Assembly: GCA_021804345.1 (NCBI GenBank)
Contig: JAJZHV010000026.1
Coordinates: 1 to 10,208 of the forward strand
Direction: 5' to 3'
Source: Pseudomonadota bacterium
Lineage (GTDB): Bacteria; Pseudomonadota; Gammaproteobacteria; Burkholderiales; Ferrovaceae
Length of the DNA: 10,208 nucleotides
Shown: piece after piece, positions 1 through 6,577 of the stretch
Numbering within the stretch: position 1 is the first letter of the stretch
How the letters are laid out: each line of letters opens with the position of its first letter
The notes under the pieces: model-generated
Told to the model about the DNA's origin: nothing
Database searches by the model: none
The model's input: the letters and a program-made list of their open reading frames with translations, nothing else
Program-made: the position numbers and the translations under genes

Positions 1-1
1 G

Positions 2-346
2 GCCGTGGTGGGAAATGGTCAGCAATGGATGAGCTGGATTCATCTGGAGGACTATGTGCAGGCGCTGTTATGGATGCTGCAGCGCGCGCCCGTTTCGGGG
101 CCCTACGATATGACCGCGCCCGAACCGGTCACCAATTGGGAATTCATGGACCACTTGTGCGCGCAAGTGCATCGAACCTGCCGCTTCGCCATTCCCGCAG
201 GGTTGTTGCGCCTGGGTTTGGGGGAGCGTGCCAGCTTGCTGACCGAAGGCCAGCGCGTCATTCCGGAACGGTTGCTGGCAGAGGGGTTCAGTTTTGCCTA
301 TGCCACACTGCCCGCAGCTCTGGATCATCTTCTGGCCCGCTCATGA
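2..346 (+). CDS. TIGR01777/YfcH-type SDR-family epimerase, C-terminal part
   Basis: The gene is cut by the left edge of the window, so the Rossmann NAD(P)-binding half and the YxxxK catalytic region are not visible. What remains is about 114 residues ending at TGA 344-346. The segment GNGQQWMSWIHLEDYVQAL, the following TAPEPVTNWEF and the C-terminal EGQRVIPERLLAEGF are characteristic of the TIGR01777 epimerase family, whose C-terminal domain is DUF1731. Proteins of this family (E. coli YfcH is one) are cytoplasmic and predicted to be nucleotide-sugar epimerase-like, but the physiological substrate is not firmly known. The GTG codons at 5 and 8 are internal, not starts. The stop lies 13 nt before the likely modA start, so it may be co-transcribed with modABC; no promoter was seen between them. 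Confidence 0.9.
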   Translation, partial: AVVGNGQQWMSWIHLEDYVQALLWMLQRAPVSGPYDMTAPEPVTNWEFMDHLCAQVHRTCRFAIPAGLLRLGLGERASLLTEGQRVIPERLLAEGFSFAYATLPAALDHLLARS

Positions 347-359
347 GGAGCGTGCGAGC
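347..359 (+). promoter_or_regulatory. Ribosome binding site deciding the modA start
   Basis: GAGGAG at 345-350 overlaps the stop codon of the upstream epimerase gene and lies 9 nt before GTG 360. The alternative ATG at 375 has no comparable Shine-Dalgarno sequence at normal distance. I therefore prefer GTG 360, which also suggests translational coupling with the upstream gene. Confidence 0.5.
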
Positions 360-1145
360 GTGCGTGGGTTTGCCATGACCGATCAAAATCGGTGGGGTTA
401 TACGCTGGTGTTCCTGGTGTGGCTATTGAGCGCGCCGGGTTGGGCGCAGGCCCAGGAATTGCTGGTTTCCGCTGCGGCCAGCCTGGCAGAGGCCCTCGAA
501 GCCCTCAAGCCACGTTTCGAGGCCAGCCACGCGGGGGCCCAGGTACGCTTCAATTTCGGAGCCTCTGGCGCCTTGGCCCGGCAAATCGAGGCCGGTGCGC
601 CGGTAGATCTATTCCTGAGTGCAGCGCCAGCACAGATGGATCGCTTGCAGCAACGCCAACTGATTCTTGCCGGGACGCGAGTGGACTTGCTCTCCAACGA
701 ACTGGTGCTGATTGCCCCTGCCAGCCCCCACTCTGCCCTGACTGGCTTTTCCGATTTGCCCAAGGCCTCCAGAATCGCCCTGGGGGATCCGGGCTTCGTT
801 CCGGCGGGGTTGTATGCGCAACAAACTCTGACTCGCTTGAATCTTTGGTCTATCCTGCAAGCCAAACTGGTCTATGGCCAGGATGTGCGTCAGGTTCTGG
901 AGTATGTGGCGCGGGGCGAAGTGGATGCCGGTCTGGTGTTTGTCACCGATGCCGCGTTGCTTCCCCAGCAGGTGAAAGTGCTGGCGCGGGCACCGCAAGG
1001 CTCGCACCTGCCGATTGTCTATCTCGCAGCGCAGGTGGCGGGTGCAGCGCACCCGGATCTGGCCGCAGCGTTTTTAACCCTGCTGACTCAACCGCAAAGC
1101 TGCCAGATTTTTCAACGCTATGGCTTTACCTGTTTGTCCAAATAA
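360..1145 (+). CDS. modA: Molybdate ABC transporter periplasmic binding protein ModA
   Basis: This periplasmic protein captures molybdate (possibly also tungstate) and delivers it to ModBC. The product is 261 aa from GTG 360, or 256 aa from ATG 375. Numbering from ATG 375, residues 8-26 form a hydrophobic signal peptide with likely cleavage after Ala-Gln-Ala 26. The mature protein opens with ELLVSAAASLAEAL, whose Ser36 matches the first oxyanion-binding serine of ModA. FGASGALARQIEAGAPVDLF follows, with Ser64 as the second. DPGFVPAGLYA and EVDAGLVFVTDA are the later family motifs. In the last of these, Phe189 sits where E. coli ModA has the oxyanion-contacting Tyr170. Length is normal for the family. 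It is the first gene of modABC, with modB 71 nt downstream. No ModE-type palindrome was recognised in the short upstream gap. Confidence 0.93.
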   Translation: MRGFAMTDQNRWGYTLVFLVWLLSAPGWAQAQELLVSAAASLAEALEALKPRFEASHAGAQVRFNFGASGALARQIEAGAPVDLFLSAAPAQMDRLQQRQLILAGTRVDLLSNELVLIAPASPHSALTGFSDLPKASRIALGDPGFVPAGLYAQQTLTRLNLWSILQAKLVYGQDVRQVLEYVARGEVDAGLVFVTDAALLPQQVKVLARAPQGSHLPIVYLAAQVAGAAHPDLAAAFLTLLTQPQSCQIFQRYGFTCLSK

Positions 1146-1184
1146 TGTTGTCCTGGAGACTCCGTTGACCGCTTTCATCCCCTT

Positions 1185-1214
1185 CGCGCTGCGGTTCTAG
1201 CCCCGGTCAGCGCG
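1185..1214 (+). promoter_or_regulatory. Hairpin immediately upstream of modB start
   Basis: CGCGCTG at 1185-1191 is perfectly complementary to CAGCGCG at 1208-1214. A further CGG/CCG pairing (1192-1194 with 1203-1205) is possible inside, with a two-base bulge. The 3' arm ends 2 nt before the modB ATG at 1217, and no T-run follows. It therefore looks like an RNA structure covering the modB initiation region rather than a terminator. A regulatory role is inference. Confidence 0.4.
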
Positions 1215-1216
1215 CC

Positions 1217-1888
1217 ATGGAACCCCTGCTGGATGCTCTGCGTTTATCCCTGCTGGTATCGCTTTGTGCTACGGGATTGATGTGTGTGGTGGGCCTGGCT
1301 CTGGCCTGGGTGCTGGCTATGCGCCAGTTTCCGGGTAAGGCGCTGCTGGACGCTCTGATTTCCATTCCCCTGGTGTTACCCCCCACCGTGGTGGGCTATT
1401 ATTTGGTGTTGTTGCTGGGCAGAAACGGCTGGATTGGCGCGCCGCTGTATCGCTGGACGGGTTGGAGTGTGGTGTTCACCTGGCAGGGGGCAGTGGTGGC
1501 GGCGTTTGTGGTGGCCTTGCCCCTGATGGTGCGTGTATCGCGGGCAGCCATCGAGGCCGTGGACCAGGATCTGGTGCAAATCAGCGCCACCCTGGGTAAG
1601 TCCGAGTGGCAAACCACTTGGCAGGTCACCCTTCCGCTGGCTCGCCGCGGCATTCTGGCCGCAATTCTCCTGTCTTTTGCCAGAGCCTTGGGAGAGTTTG
1701 GAGCCACACTCATGCTGGCGGGCAACATTCCCGGACAGACCAGCACCTTGCCCTTATCCATCTATTCCGCCTTTCAAAGCGGGAATGACGATCTGGCGCA
1801 ACAGATGGCCTTGCTATTGACCCTGGTGTCGGTGGTGGTCATGCTGCTCTCTAACCGTTGGACCGGGCAACGGTGGAAGCCCTTTTGA
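1217..1888 (+). CDS. modB: Molybdate ABC transporter permease ModB
   Basis: This inner-membrane permease forms the molybdate channel, working as a dimer with ModC ATPases and receiving substrate from ModA. The 223-aa length is typical of ModB. Several hydrophobic segments are visible (about residues 8-38, 44-78, 93-115, 142-165 and 195-215). The cytoplasmic EAA loop that docks the ATPase spans about 122-150: EAVDQDLVQISATLGKSEWQ, then the conserved LPLARRGIL. The start is the first possible one in the open frame: the in-frame ATG at 1145 runs into TGA at 1166-1168, and no start codon lies between that stop and ATG 1217. No clear Shine-Dalgarno sequence precedes ATG 1217; a hairpin occupies that region instead. 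modC begins 16 nt downstream. Confidence 0.95.
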   Translation: MEPLLDALRLSLLVSLCATGLMCVVGLALAWVLAMRQFPGKALLDALISIPLVLPPTVVGYYLVLLLGRNGWIGAPLYRWTGWSVVFTWQGAVVAAFVVALPLMVRVSRAAIEAVDQDLVQISATLGKSEWQTTWQVTLPLARRGILAAILLSFARALGEFGATLMLAGNIPGQTSTLPLSIYSAFQSGNDDLAQQMALLLTLVSVVVMLLSNRWTGQRWKPF

Positions 1889-1904
1889 AAACCGCGGGCT
1901 GACC

Positions 1905-2660
1905 ATGGAAGATCATCCGCTCCTATCTGTATCTCTGCACAAGGTCTTGCCCGGGGGGTTTGTACTGGATCTGTCCTGGCAGTGCCACTCCGAGATCGTG
2001 GTCCTGTTCGGCCCCTCGGGTGCGGGCAAGTCCATGACCTTTCGCCTCCTGTCGGGTCTGGTAACGCCCGATTCGGGGGAAATTCTCCTGGGTGGAAAAA
2101 CCCTGTACAGTCATGCACGCCGCATCAATCTCACTCCTCAACAGCGCCAGGTGGGCTATCTGTTCCAGCACTATGCCTTGTTTCCGCACATGACGGCCGC
2201 TCAAAATATTCTCTACGCGCATCCTACTCCGCGCACGGCGGCCGCACAGGCCCAGTTGCAAGTGCTGTTGGGTCAGTTTCAACTGGAATCGGTGGCCTGG
2301 GCGTACCCGGGCGCCTTGTCGGGCGGTCAGCGGCAGCGGGTGGCCTTGGCGCGGGCCCTGATGCGCAAACCGGCCTGGCTATTGCTGGACGAGCCGCTTT
2401 CTGCGGTGGATTTGACCGTACGCCGTAGTATCCGGACCGAACTCAAGCAACTGCAACGGCGTTTGAGCATTCCCATGATTCTCATTACCCATGATTTGGG
2501 GGAAGCGTTTTCCATGGCAGATCGGCTCATCATTTATGATCAGGGGCGCGTGGTGCAGTGTGGGTTGCCCGAGGAGATTCTGGCCAACCCGGCAAGTCCA
2601 ATCATTTCGGAATGGGCAGGGCATGCATTGCCCACTCACCAGCCGGTGTTTTCCTTTTGA
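1905..2660 (+). CDS. modC: Molybdate ABC transporter ATPase ModC, short form
   Basis: This cytoplasmic ATPase powers ModB. All core motifs of a complete nucleotide-binding domain are present. Walker A is GPSGAGKS at 36-43, the Q-loop is around Gln88 (LFQHYALFPHMT), and the signature is LSGGQRQRVALARAL from 138. Walker B is LLLDEP at 159-164, the D-loop is SAVD at 166-169 and the switch His is His196 (ITHD). At 251 aa it is about 100 residues shorter than E. coli-type ModC. It ends soon after the ABC domain, so the C-terminal molybdate-sensing Mop/TOBE domain is absent. The assignment to molybdate rests on neighbouring modA and modB; alone it could be any CysA/ModC-like ATPase. ATG 1905 gives a normal N-terminus but has only a weak ribosome binding site. 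Confidence 0.92.
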   Translation: MEDHPLLSVSLHKVLPGGFVLDLSWQCHSEIVVLFGPSGAGKSMTFRLLSGLVTPDSGEILLGGKTLYSHARRINLTPQQRQVGYLFQHYALFPHMTAAQNILYAHPTPRTAAAQAQLQVLLGQFQLESVAWAYPGALSGGQRQRVALARALMRKPAWLLLDEPLSAVDLTVRRSIRTELKQLQRRLSIPMILITHDLGEAFSMADRLIIYDQGRVVQCGLPEEILANPASPIISEWAGHALPTHQPVFSF

Positions 2661-2676
2661 GGCGCTTCGGCCGATT

Positions 2677-2705
2677 TTGACCCTCCTTGCAGCGATTCAT
2701 GATTT
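2677..2705 (+). promoter_or_regulatory. Weak candidate promoter ahead of the TonB-dependent receptor
   Basis: TTGACC (2677-2682) is followed, after 17 nt, by TGATTT (2700-2705) in the gap between modC and the receptor gene. The -35 box is good but the -10 is poor. There is also no convincing terminator after modC, so readthrough from modABC is equally possible. Confidence 0.25.
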
Positions 2706-2738
2706 TCATTCTTTTTTATTTTGCTCTGCTCCTCTAGA

Positions 2739-5123
2739 ATGGTGCCTTTGTCTTTCTCTAGGCGCATGTTGCTCTTTCGCTGCTTTTTCTGTCGGCTGGT
2801 TGTTTTGGCCAGCGGGCTGTTGTGCGCCACCGATCCCGTATGGGCAGAGGAACCACCGGACCCGGCGGCCAGACCGCTGCTTAACCCGGCCACGGTGTCG
2901 GAGTTGCCTTCCATCGAAGTTATCTCCACCACGCCCGTTCCGGGGTTGGGGATGTCCTTGGACAAGATTCCCTCCAATGTCCAAAGTATTGGCATCAGTC
3001 GCATCAATGACCAGTACGTGGCTGATTTTGCCGATCTGCTGAATCAAAACCTGGGGAGTGTCAATCTCAACGACACCCAGGGTTCGCCGGTCCAGATGGA
3101 TGTCAATTTTCGGGGGTTTACGGCTTCGCCCGTGCTGGGTACCCCGCAGGGGCTTTCCGTATTCGTGGACGGCGTGCGGGTCAATGAAGCCTTTGGTGAT
3201 ACCGTCAACTGGGACCTGTTGCCCCAAAACGCCCTCTCCAGTATCAACCTGATGCCGGGCTCCAACCCGATTTTCGGGCTCAATACGCTGGGAGGGGCCA
3301 TCAGCATCAACACCAAAAGCGGCTTCGAGTTTCCCGGAACCCGACTAACCCTCTCCGATGGCTCCTTCAATCGACGCAATGTGGCCCTGGAGACGGGAGG
3401 TCATGGGGATACCATGGACTATTATCTGGCGGCCAATTTTTTGAACGATACTGGCTGGGCCTGTTGCAATCCCACTGCGGTCAAGCAACTCTTTGGCAAA
3501 ACGGGCTATCAGGATGATCTGACCGACATCGACCTCACCCTCATGTATGCCGATAACCAATTTAGCGGCAATCAAACTATCCCCCTGTCCTTCATGGGCA
3601 ATCCCACCCAGCCCTACACCTGGCCGGACATCAATACCGACCGGCTGTCCAGCTTCAACCTGCGCGGGACGCGATTTCTGGATCCTGAATTACTGCTGGC
3701 GGGCAATGTGTATTATCGTAGCGTGACCACCAGCGTGTTCAACAGCAATGCTGGGCCGTGCAGCACCAGCACGAATTCGGCTGGTGCCCTGATTGGGGCG
3801 GCGGACGGCATCCTCATCAATCAGGCCTTGCCCGGGGACCAGGGCTGTAATATTTCTAGCGTGGTCGACCAGACCCGCGTGGGCTCCACGCTGCAGCTCA
3901 CCTCCACCACCCCATGGTGGAATCACGATAACAGCTTGACTGGAGGAACCAGCTACGACCACGGCAGTACCGGGTTTACCGAGTCCAACCAGCCTTTGGC
4001 GCTCATGCCAGCCTCGCGCAACACACTCTCGACCGAGGCGGTGACCCAAATCGTCAATCTGCGCGGCTATACCGTCAACCAGGGGGTGTATCTGACCGAC
4101 ACCTTCAGCATCAACGGCAAAACCCATGTCACGCTTTCTAGCCGCTATGATCATGCTCTGGTGACCATGGTGGATCAATTGGGCTCTGATTTGAACGGTG
4201 GGCATAGCTACAACCGGGTGGACCCCTCGGCCGGCGTGACCTTCAATCCCGTCAAAAGCCTCACCACCTACCTCAACTACAGCCAGGGCATGCGTGTGCC
4301 CACCCCCACCGAACTGGGTTGCGCCAATCCCAGTGCCCCCTGTGCGCTGCCCAACGCCTTTGCCTCCGACCCCAACCTGAAGCCGGTGACCTCCTCCACC
4401 TGGGAAGTGGGCGCGCGTGGCACACTGGCCCAAGGGGTGCGTTGGAATTCGGCGCTGTTTAGCAGCGTGCTGAACAATGACATCCAATATCTCATCAGTC
4501 CCACAAGCCCTACCCAGGGGTACTTTTCAAACGTGGGCCAAACGCAACGGCGCGGGGTGGAAATGGGGTTGGACGCGGGCGCCGAGCCCTGGCATCTGTT
4601 TGTCAACTACACCTTTCTACAGGCGACCTATCAGAGTAGTTTTCAGTTGAATGGTGCCAATAGTTCGGCTAATGCCAACGGGGTCTATACGGTACAACCG
4701 GGGGATCGCATTCCGGGCATTCCGCAGCAAATCTTCAAGATTCGGCTGGATTACAACCCTCTGCAAACCCTTAAGGTGGGCGCTACCTTACTGGCACAAA
4801 GCAATAGCTATGCGCGCGGAGATGAGAACAATCAGGATGTGAATGGCCCCATGCCAGGCTTTGCGGTCTTGAATCTGGATGCGCGTTATCACTTGGATGC
4901 CCAGTGGGAAGTGTTCCTGCGCGTGGACAATGCCCTGAATCGTGGCTATGCCACCTACGGACAGTTGGGCATGAACGCTTTCTCCAGCGGAAGCTACAGC
5001 GCCGCGGGTAGCCCCGAACAGTTTCGTACCATTGCCCCACCCTTTGGTCTATGGTTTGGGGCCACTTGGCATTTCGGCACCAAAGACCAGAAAAAATCTT
5101 CTGCCCCGCCGCAGGCGGATTAA
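2739..5123 (+). CDS. TonB-dependent outer-membrane receptor, substrate unknown
   Basis: This is a gated outer-membrane beta-barrel that imports scarce ligands using TonB-ExbBD energy. The protein is 794 aa from ATG 2739; ATG 2766 and TTG 2721 are alternative starts, and none has a strong ribosome binding site. A hydrophobic signal peptide with probable cleavage at VWA-EE (after residue 46) precedes a TonB-box-like IEVISTT (about 59-65). The plug domain then shows DVNFRGFTASP, GLSVFVDGVRVNEAFGD and the end motif GLNTLGGAISI. The rest is barrel: alternating strands with Asn/Ser/Thr-rich loops and a terminal strand GLWFGATWHF. A 15-residue hydrophilic tail (GTKDQKKSSAPPQAD) follows the last aromatic residue, which is unusual because barrels normally end there. 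It lies about 78 nt downstream of modC on the same strand. That suggests, but does not prove, a role in uptake of molybdate or a metal chelate; iron siderophore transport is the default alternative. Confidence 0.9.
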   Translation: MVPLSFSRRMLLFRCFFCRLVVLASGLLCATDPVWAEEPPDPAARPLLNPATVSELPSIEVISTTPVPGLGMSLDKIPSNVQSIGISRINDQYVADFADLLNQNLGSVNLNDTQGSPVQMDVNFRGFTASPVLGTPQGLSVFVDGVRVNEAFGDTVNWDLLPQNALSSINLMPGSNPIFGLNTLGGAISINTKSGFEFPGTRLTLSDGSFNRRNVALETGGHGDTMDYYLAANFLNDTGWACCNPTAVKQLFGKTGYQDDLTDIDLTLMYADNQFSGNQTIPLSFMGNPTQPYTWPDINTDRLSSFNLRGTRFLDPELLLAGNVYYRSVTTSVFNSNAGPCSTSTNSAGALIGAADGILINQALPGDQGCNISSVVDQTRVGSTLQLTSTTPWWNHDNSLTGGTSYDHGSTGFTESNQPLALMPASRNTLSTEAVTQIVNLRGYTVNQGVYLTDTFSINGKTHVTLSSRYDHALVTMVDQLGSDLNGGHSYNRVDPSAGVTFNPVKSLTTYLNYSQGMRVPTPTELGCANPSAPCALPNAFASDPNLKPVTSSTWEVGARGTLAQGVRWNSALFSSVLNNDIQYLISPTSPTQGYFSNVGQTQRRGVEMGLDAGAEPWHLFVNYTFLQATYQSSFQLNGANSSANANGVYTVQPGDRIPGIPQQIFKIRLDYNPLQTLKVGATLLAQSNSYARGDENNQDVNGPMPGFAVLNLDARYHLDAQWEVFLRVDNALNRGYATYGQLGMNAFSSGSYSAAGSPEQFRTIAPPFGLWFGATWHFGTKDQKKSSAPPQAD

Positions 5124-5144
5124 GGGCGCAGTGTGCCGACGCAG

Positions 5145-5564
5145 TTACCAGCTACCCACATTGGGCATGGATATCCAGGGTTCGGCGGGGGCCAGGGGTT
5201 CGCCCTGCTGGAGTAGTTCGATGGAGATGGCGTCGGGGGAGCGAACGAAGGCCATATGTCCATCTCGTGGGGGACGCGCAATCGTTACGCCATGGTCCAT
5301 GAGACGGGTGCAGGTGGCGTAGATATTTTCCACCGCAAAAGCGATGTGCCCAAAGTTTCTGCCGCCCGTATACGTTTCGGGATCCCAATTGTAGGTGAGT
5401 TCCACCTGGGCTTGCTCTTCACCTGGTGCGGCCAGGTACACCAGGGTAAATCGTCCCTTGGGGTATTCGTTTTTTCTGACGACCACCAAACCGAGCGCTT
5501 GGCCATAGAATGCCAGGGATTGCTCCAGATTGGTGACGCGAACCATAGTGTGAAGATATTTCAT
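5145..5564 (-). CDS. gloA: Lactoylglutathione lyase (glyoxalase I)
   Basis: This cytoplasmic metalloenzyme isomerises the hemithioacetal of methylglyoxal and glutathione to S-lactoylglutathione, the first step of methylglyoxal detoxification. The 139-aa protein aligns by eye with E. coli GloA over its whole length. It begins [10 protein letters not shown] and contains [21 protein letters not shown] and [10 protein letters not shown]. The four metal ligands are all present: His5, Glu55, His73 and Glu116. This small form without insertions is typical of the Ni/Co-type bacterial enzymes. The start is ATG 5564, with AGG 8 nt upstream. It converges with the TonB receptor gene, the two stops being 21 bp apart. 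The C-terminal tail after Glu116 ([17 protein letters not shown]) is slightly longer than in E. coli. Confidence 0.95.
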   Translation of the reverse strand: MKYLHTMVRVTNLEQSLAFYGQALGLVVVRKNEYPKGRFTLVYLAAPGEEQAQVELTYNWDPETYTGGRNFGHIAFAVENIYATCTRLMDHGVTIARPPRDGHMAFVRSPDAISIELLQQGEPLAPAEPWISMPNVGSW

Positions 5565-5649
5565 GAGTCCGACCTATCAGAAAAGTAACGGCCACGTTTA
5601 AGAACGAACTAGGCCAAGCAATTAGTGTGAGATCCACAATTATTCAGAG

Positions 5650-5715
5650 CATTACGTTATCCGTGTAACGTTGACGCCATGCGTCGACATGATTGAGAGT
5701 TGCATGCTCAATATA
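5650..5715. repeat. Cluster of three adjacent short inverted repeats
   Basis: Three hairpin-forming pairs lie back to back downstream of the tRNA-Pro. The first is ACGTTA 5654-5659 with TAACGT 5666-5671. The second is GTTGACGC 5670-5677 with GCGTCGAC 5681-5688 (one mismatch, 3-nt loop). The third is ATTGAG 5692-5697 with CTCAAT 5707-5712. No T-run follows any of them. They may help form the 3' end of the tRNA transcript, but the function is unknown. Confidence 0.4.
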
Positions 5716-5734
5716 GGCACAGTACGCATATGAG

Positions 5735-5811
<77 letters not shown>

Positions 5812-5825
5812 ACGACCAGCCCATC

Positions 5826-5856
5826 ATTTTAAATCATAACTGCCCTGCGCAAGCAA
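5826..5856 (-). promoter_or_regulatory. Candidate promoter for tRNA-Pro
   Basis: On the minus strand a TAAAAT -10 (5826-5831) lies 14 nt before the mature tRNA 5' end. TTGCGC (5847-5852, 15-nt spacer) or TTGCTT (5851-5856, 19-nt spacer) could serve as -35. The -10 match is good but the spacing is imperfect. The site overlaps the 5' end of the arfB remnant. Confidence 0.35.
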
Positions 5857-6036
5857 TTTTTCCTTTCAATGTCCCATTGGACGACATCGAGATCACGGCC
5901 ATTCGCGCCCAAGGAGCTGGCGGTCAACATGTCAACAAGGTATCCACGGCTGCTCAAGCTAATTAACAGCGTGGCGGTATTGCCCACTCAACGACGGCCC
6001 ACCAGACCCACCCGAAGTTCAGTAGAAAAGCGCTAG
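5856..6036 (+). pseudogene. arfB: arfB (yaeJ) peptidyl-tRNA hydrolase remnant with internal deletion
   Basis: ArfB rescues stalled ribosomes by hydrolysing peptidyl-tRNA with a GGQ motif. Here the N-terminal part is clear in one frame (5880-5951): [20 protein letters not shown] followed by VSTA, including the GGQ. That frame then ends at TAA 5964-5966. A second frame from about 5953 reads [20 protein letters not shown] then RSSVEKR and stops at TAG 6034-6036. RRPTRPTR is the conserved C-terminal signature of ArfB. Compared from memory with 140-aa E. coli YaeJ, about 50 internal residues are missing and the join changes frame. The basic C-terminal tail is also lost, and no ATG/GTG start is present in frame. 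The remnant ends 8 bp from the stop of the convergent pseudoazurin gene. It cannot encode a working enzyme. Confidence 0.85.
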
Positions 6037-6044
6037 AGAAGCAG

Positions 6045-6491
6045 TCATTTAACCTGTGCCAACGCTTTCTCGAAGCGGTCTTTGCCAACCATCATCTTGG
6101 CTGATTCCTCTGCGGCTTTTTGTTTGGCTTCTGCCAGATTCACCGGCTTTCCGGCCTGAAGGACCGCAACCATTCCCAGTGTTTTATGCACAAAACATTC
6201 CACCAGATAGATCCCTTCCTTATCCAGTTTGACCTTGATTTCCATATCAGGCTGGGCTTTCCATGGTGTGGCACCAGAAGGCTCAAAAATGGAATAACTG
6301 GTGTGACCTGCTTTTTGCATGGGTTTGAAGGTTACTGTGTCACCCACCGCAACCTTGAGATAGGAAGGTTCAAAAACCAGTGACTGTCCTTCCGTGCCTT
6401 GTGTCATCATTTTGACTTCATGATCAGCTGACCACGCGCCAAAACTAAGACTGGTGAGCACCGCAAGCATTGATAATGCGAGTTTTTTCAT
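6045..6491 (-). CDS. Pseudoazurin (type 1 copper electron carrier)
   Basis: This is a periplasmic cupredoxin that shuttles single electrons, classically to copper nitrite reductase or nitrous-oxide reductase. The 148-aa precursor has a signal peptide with likely cleavage at AWSA-DHE (residue 22). The mature part begins HEVKMMTQGTEG and continues VFEPSYLKVAVGDTVTFKP, as in pseudoazurins. The copper ligands are all present with the right spacing: His63, Cys99, His102 and Met107 (C-x2-H-x4-M). The usual C-terminal helices follow. Within the ligand loop, CFVHKTLGM replaces the common CTPHYGMGM, so Val101 stands where pseudoazurins have Pro80. Thr64 also replaces the usual Asn after the first His. 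ATG 6491 has AGGAG 6 nt upstream. The gene is single, diverging from the DUF2252 gene. An FNR-type box sits about 120 nt upstream of its start codon. Confidence 0.93.
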   Translation of the reverse strand: MKKLALSMLAVLTSLSFGAWSADHEVKMMTQGTEGQSLVFEPSYLKVAVGDTVTFKPMQKAGHTSYSIFEPSGATPWKAQPDMEIKVKLDKEGIYLVECFVHKTLGMVAVLQAGKPVNLAEAKQKAAEESAKMMVGKDRFEKALAQVK

Positions 6492-6497
6492 GGTGGT

Positions 6498-6502
6498 CTC
6501 CT
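6498..6502 (-). promoter_or_regulatory. Ribosome binding site of pseudoazurin
   Basis: AGGAG on the minus strand, 6 nt before ATG 6491. It is one of the best Shine-Dalgarno sequences in the window and fixes the pseudoazurin start. Confidence 0.8.
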
Positions 6503-6577
6503 AAGCAAAACGGACAAAGATGCAAGGCGCAACAACGGCTACCGTCGCCACCAAGAATTGATCTTTCTCCTACTCGT

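Noticed and set aside
346..375. ModE operator or molybdenum-cofactor riboswitch ahead of modA
   Set aside because: The gap is too short, and neither a TATA-rich ModE palindrome nor a structured leader is visible; control may lie upstream of the window.
392..1168. 258-codon frame overlapping modA in another frame
   Set aside because: The modA frame has clear family motifs and a signal peptide, while this one has a Gly/Ser/Arg-rich low-information translation.
2661..2676. Possible terminator after modC
   Set aside because: Only a 3-bp GGC/GCC pairing with a short T stretch was found, too weak to call.
3690..4487. 265-codon open frame antisense to the TonB receptor
   Set aside because: It is a shadow of the GC-rich receptor gene; the His/Gly-rich translation has no recognisable domain and no ribosome binding site was evident.
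5091..5118. Hairpin CCGCC-GCA-GGCGG with a T-run as a gloA terminator on the minus strand
   Set aside because: On the minus strand the T-run begins about 9 nt after the stem, too far for an intrinsic terminator, and the stem lies inside the receptor coding sequence.
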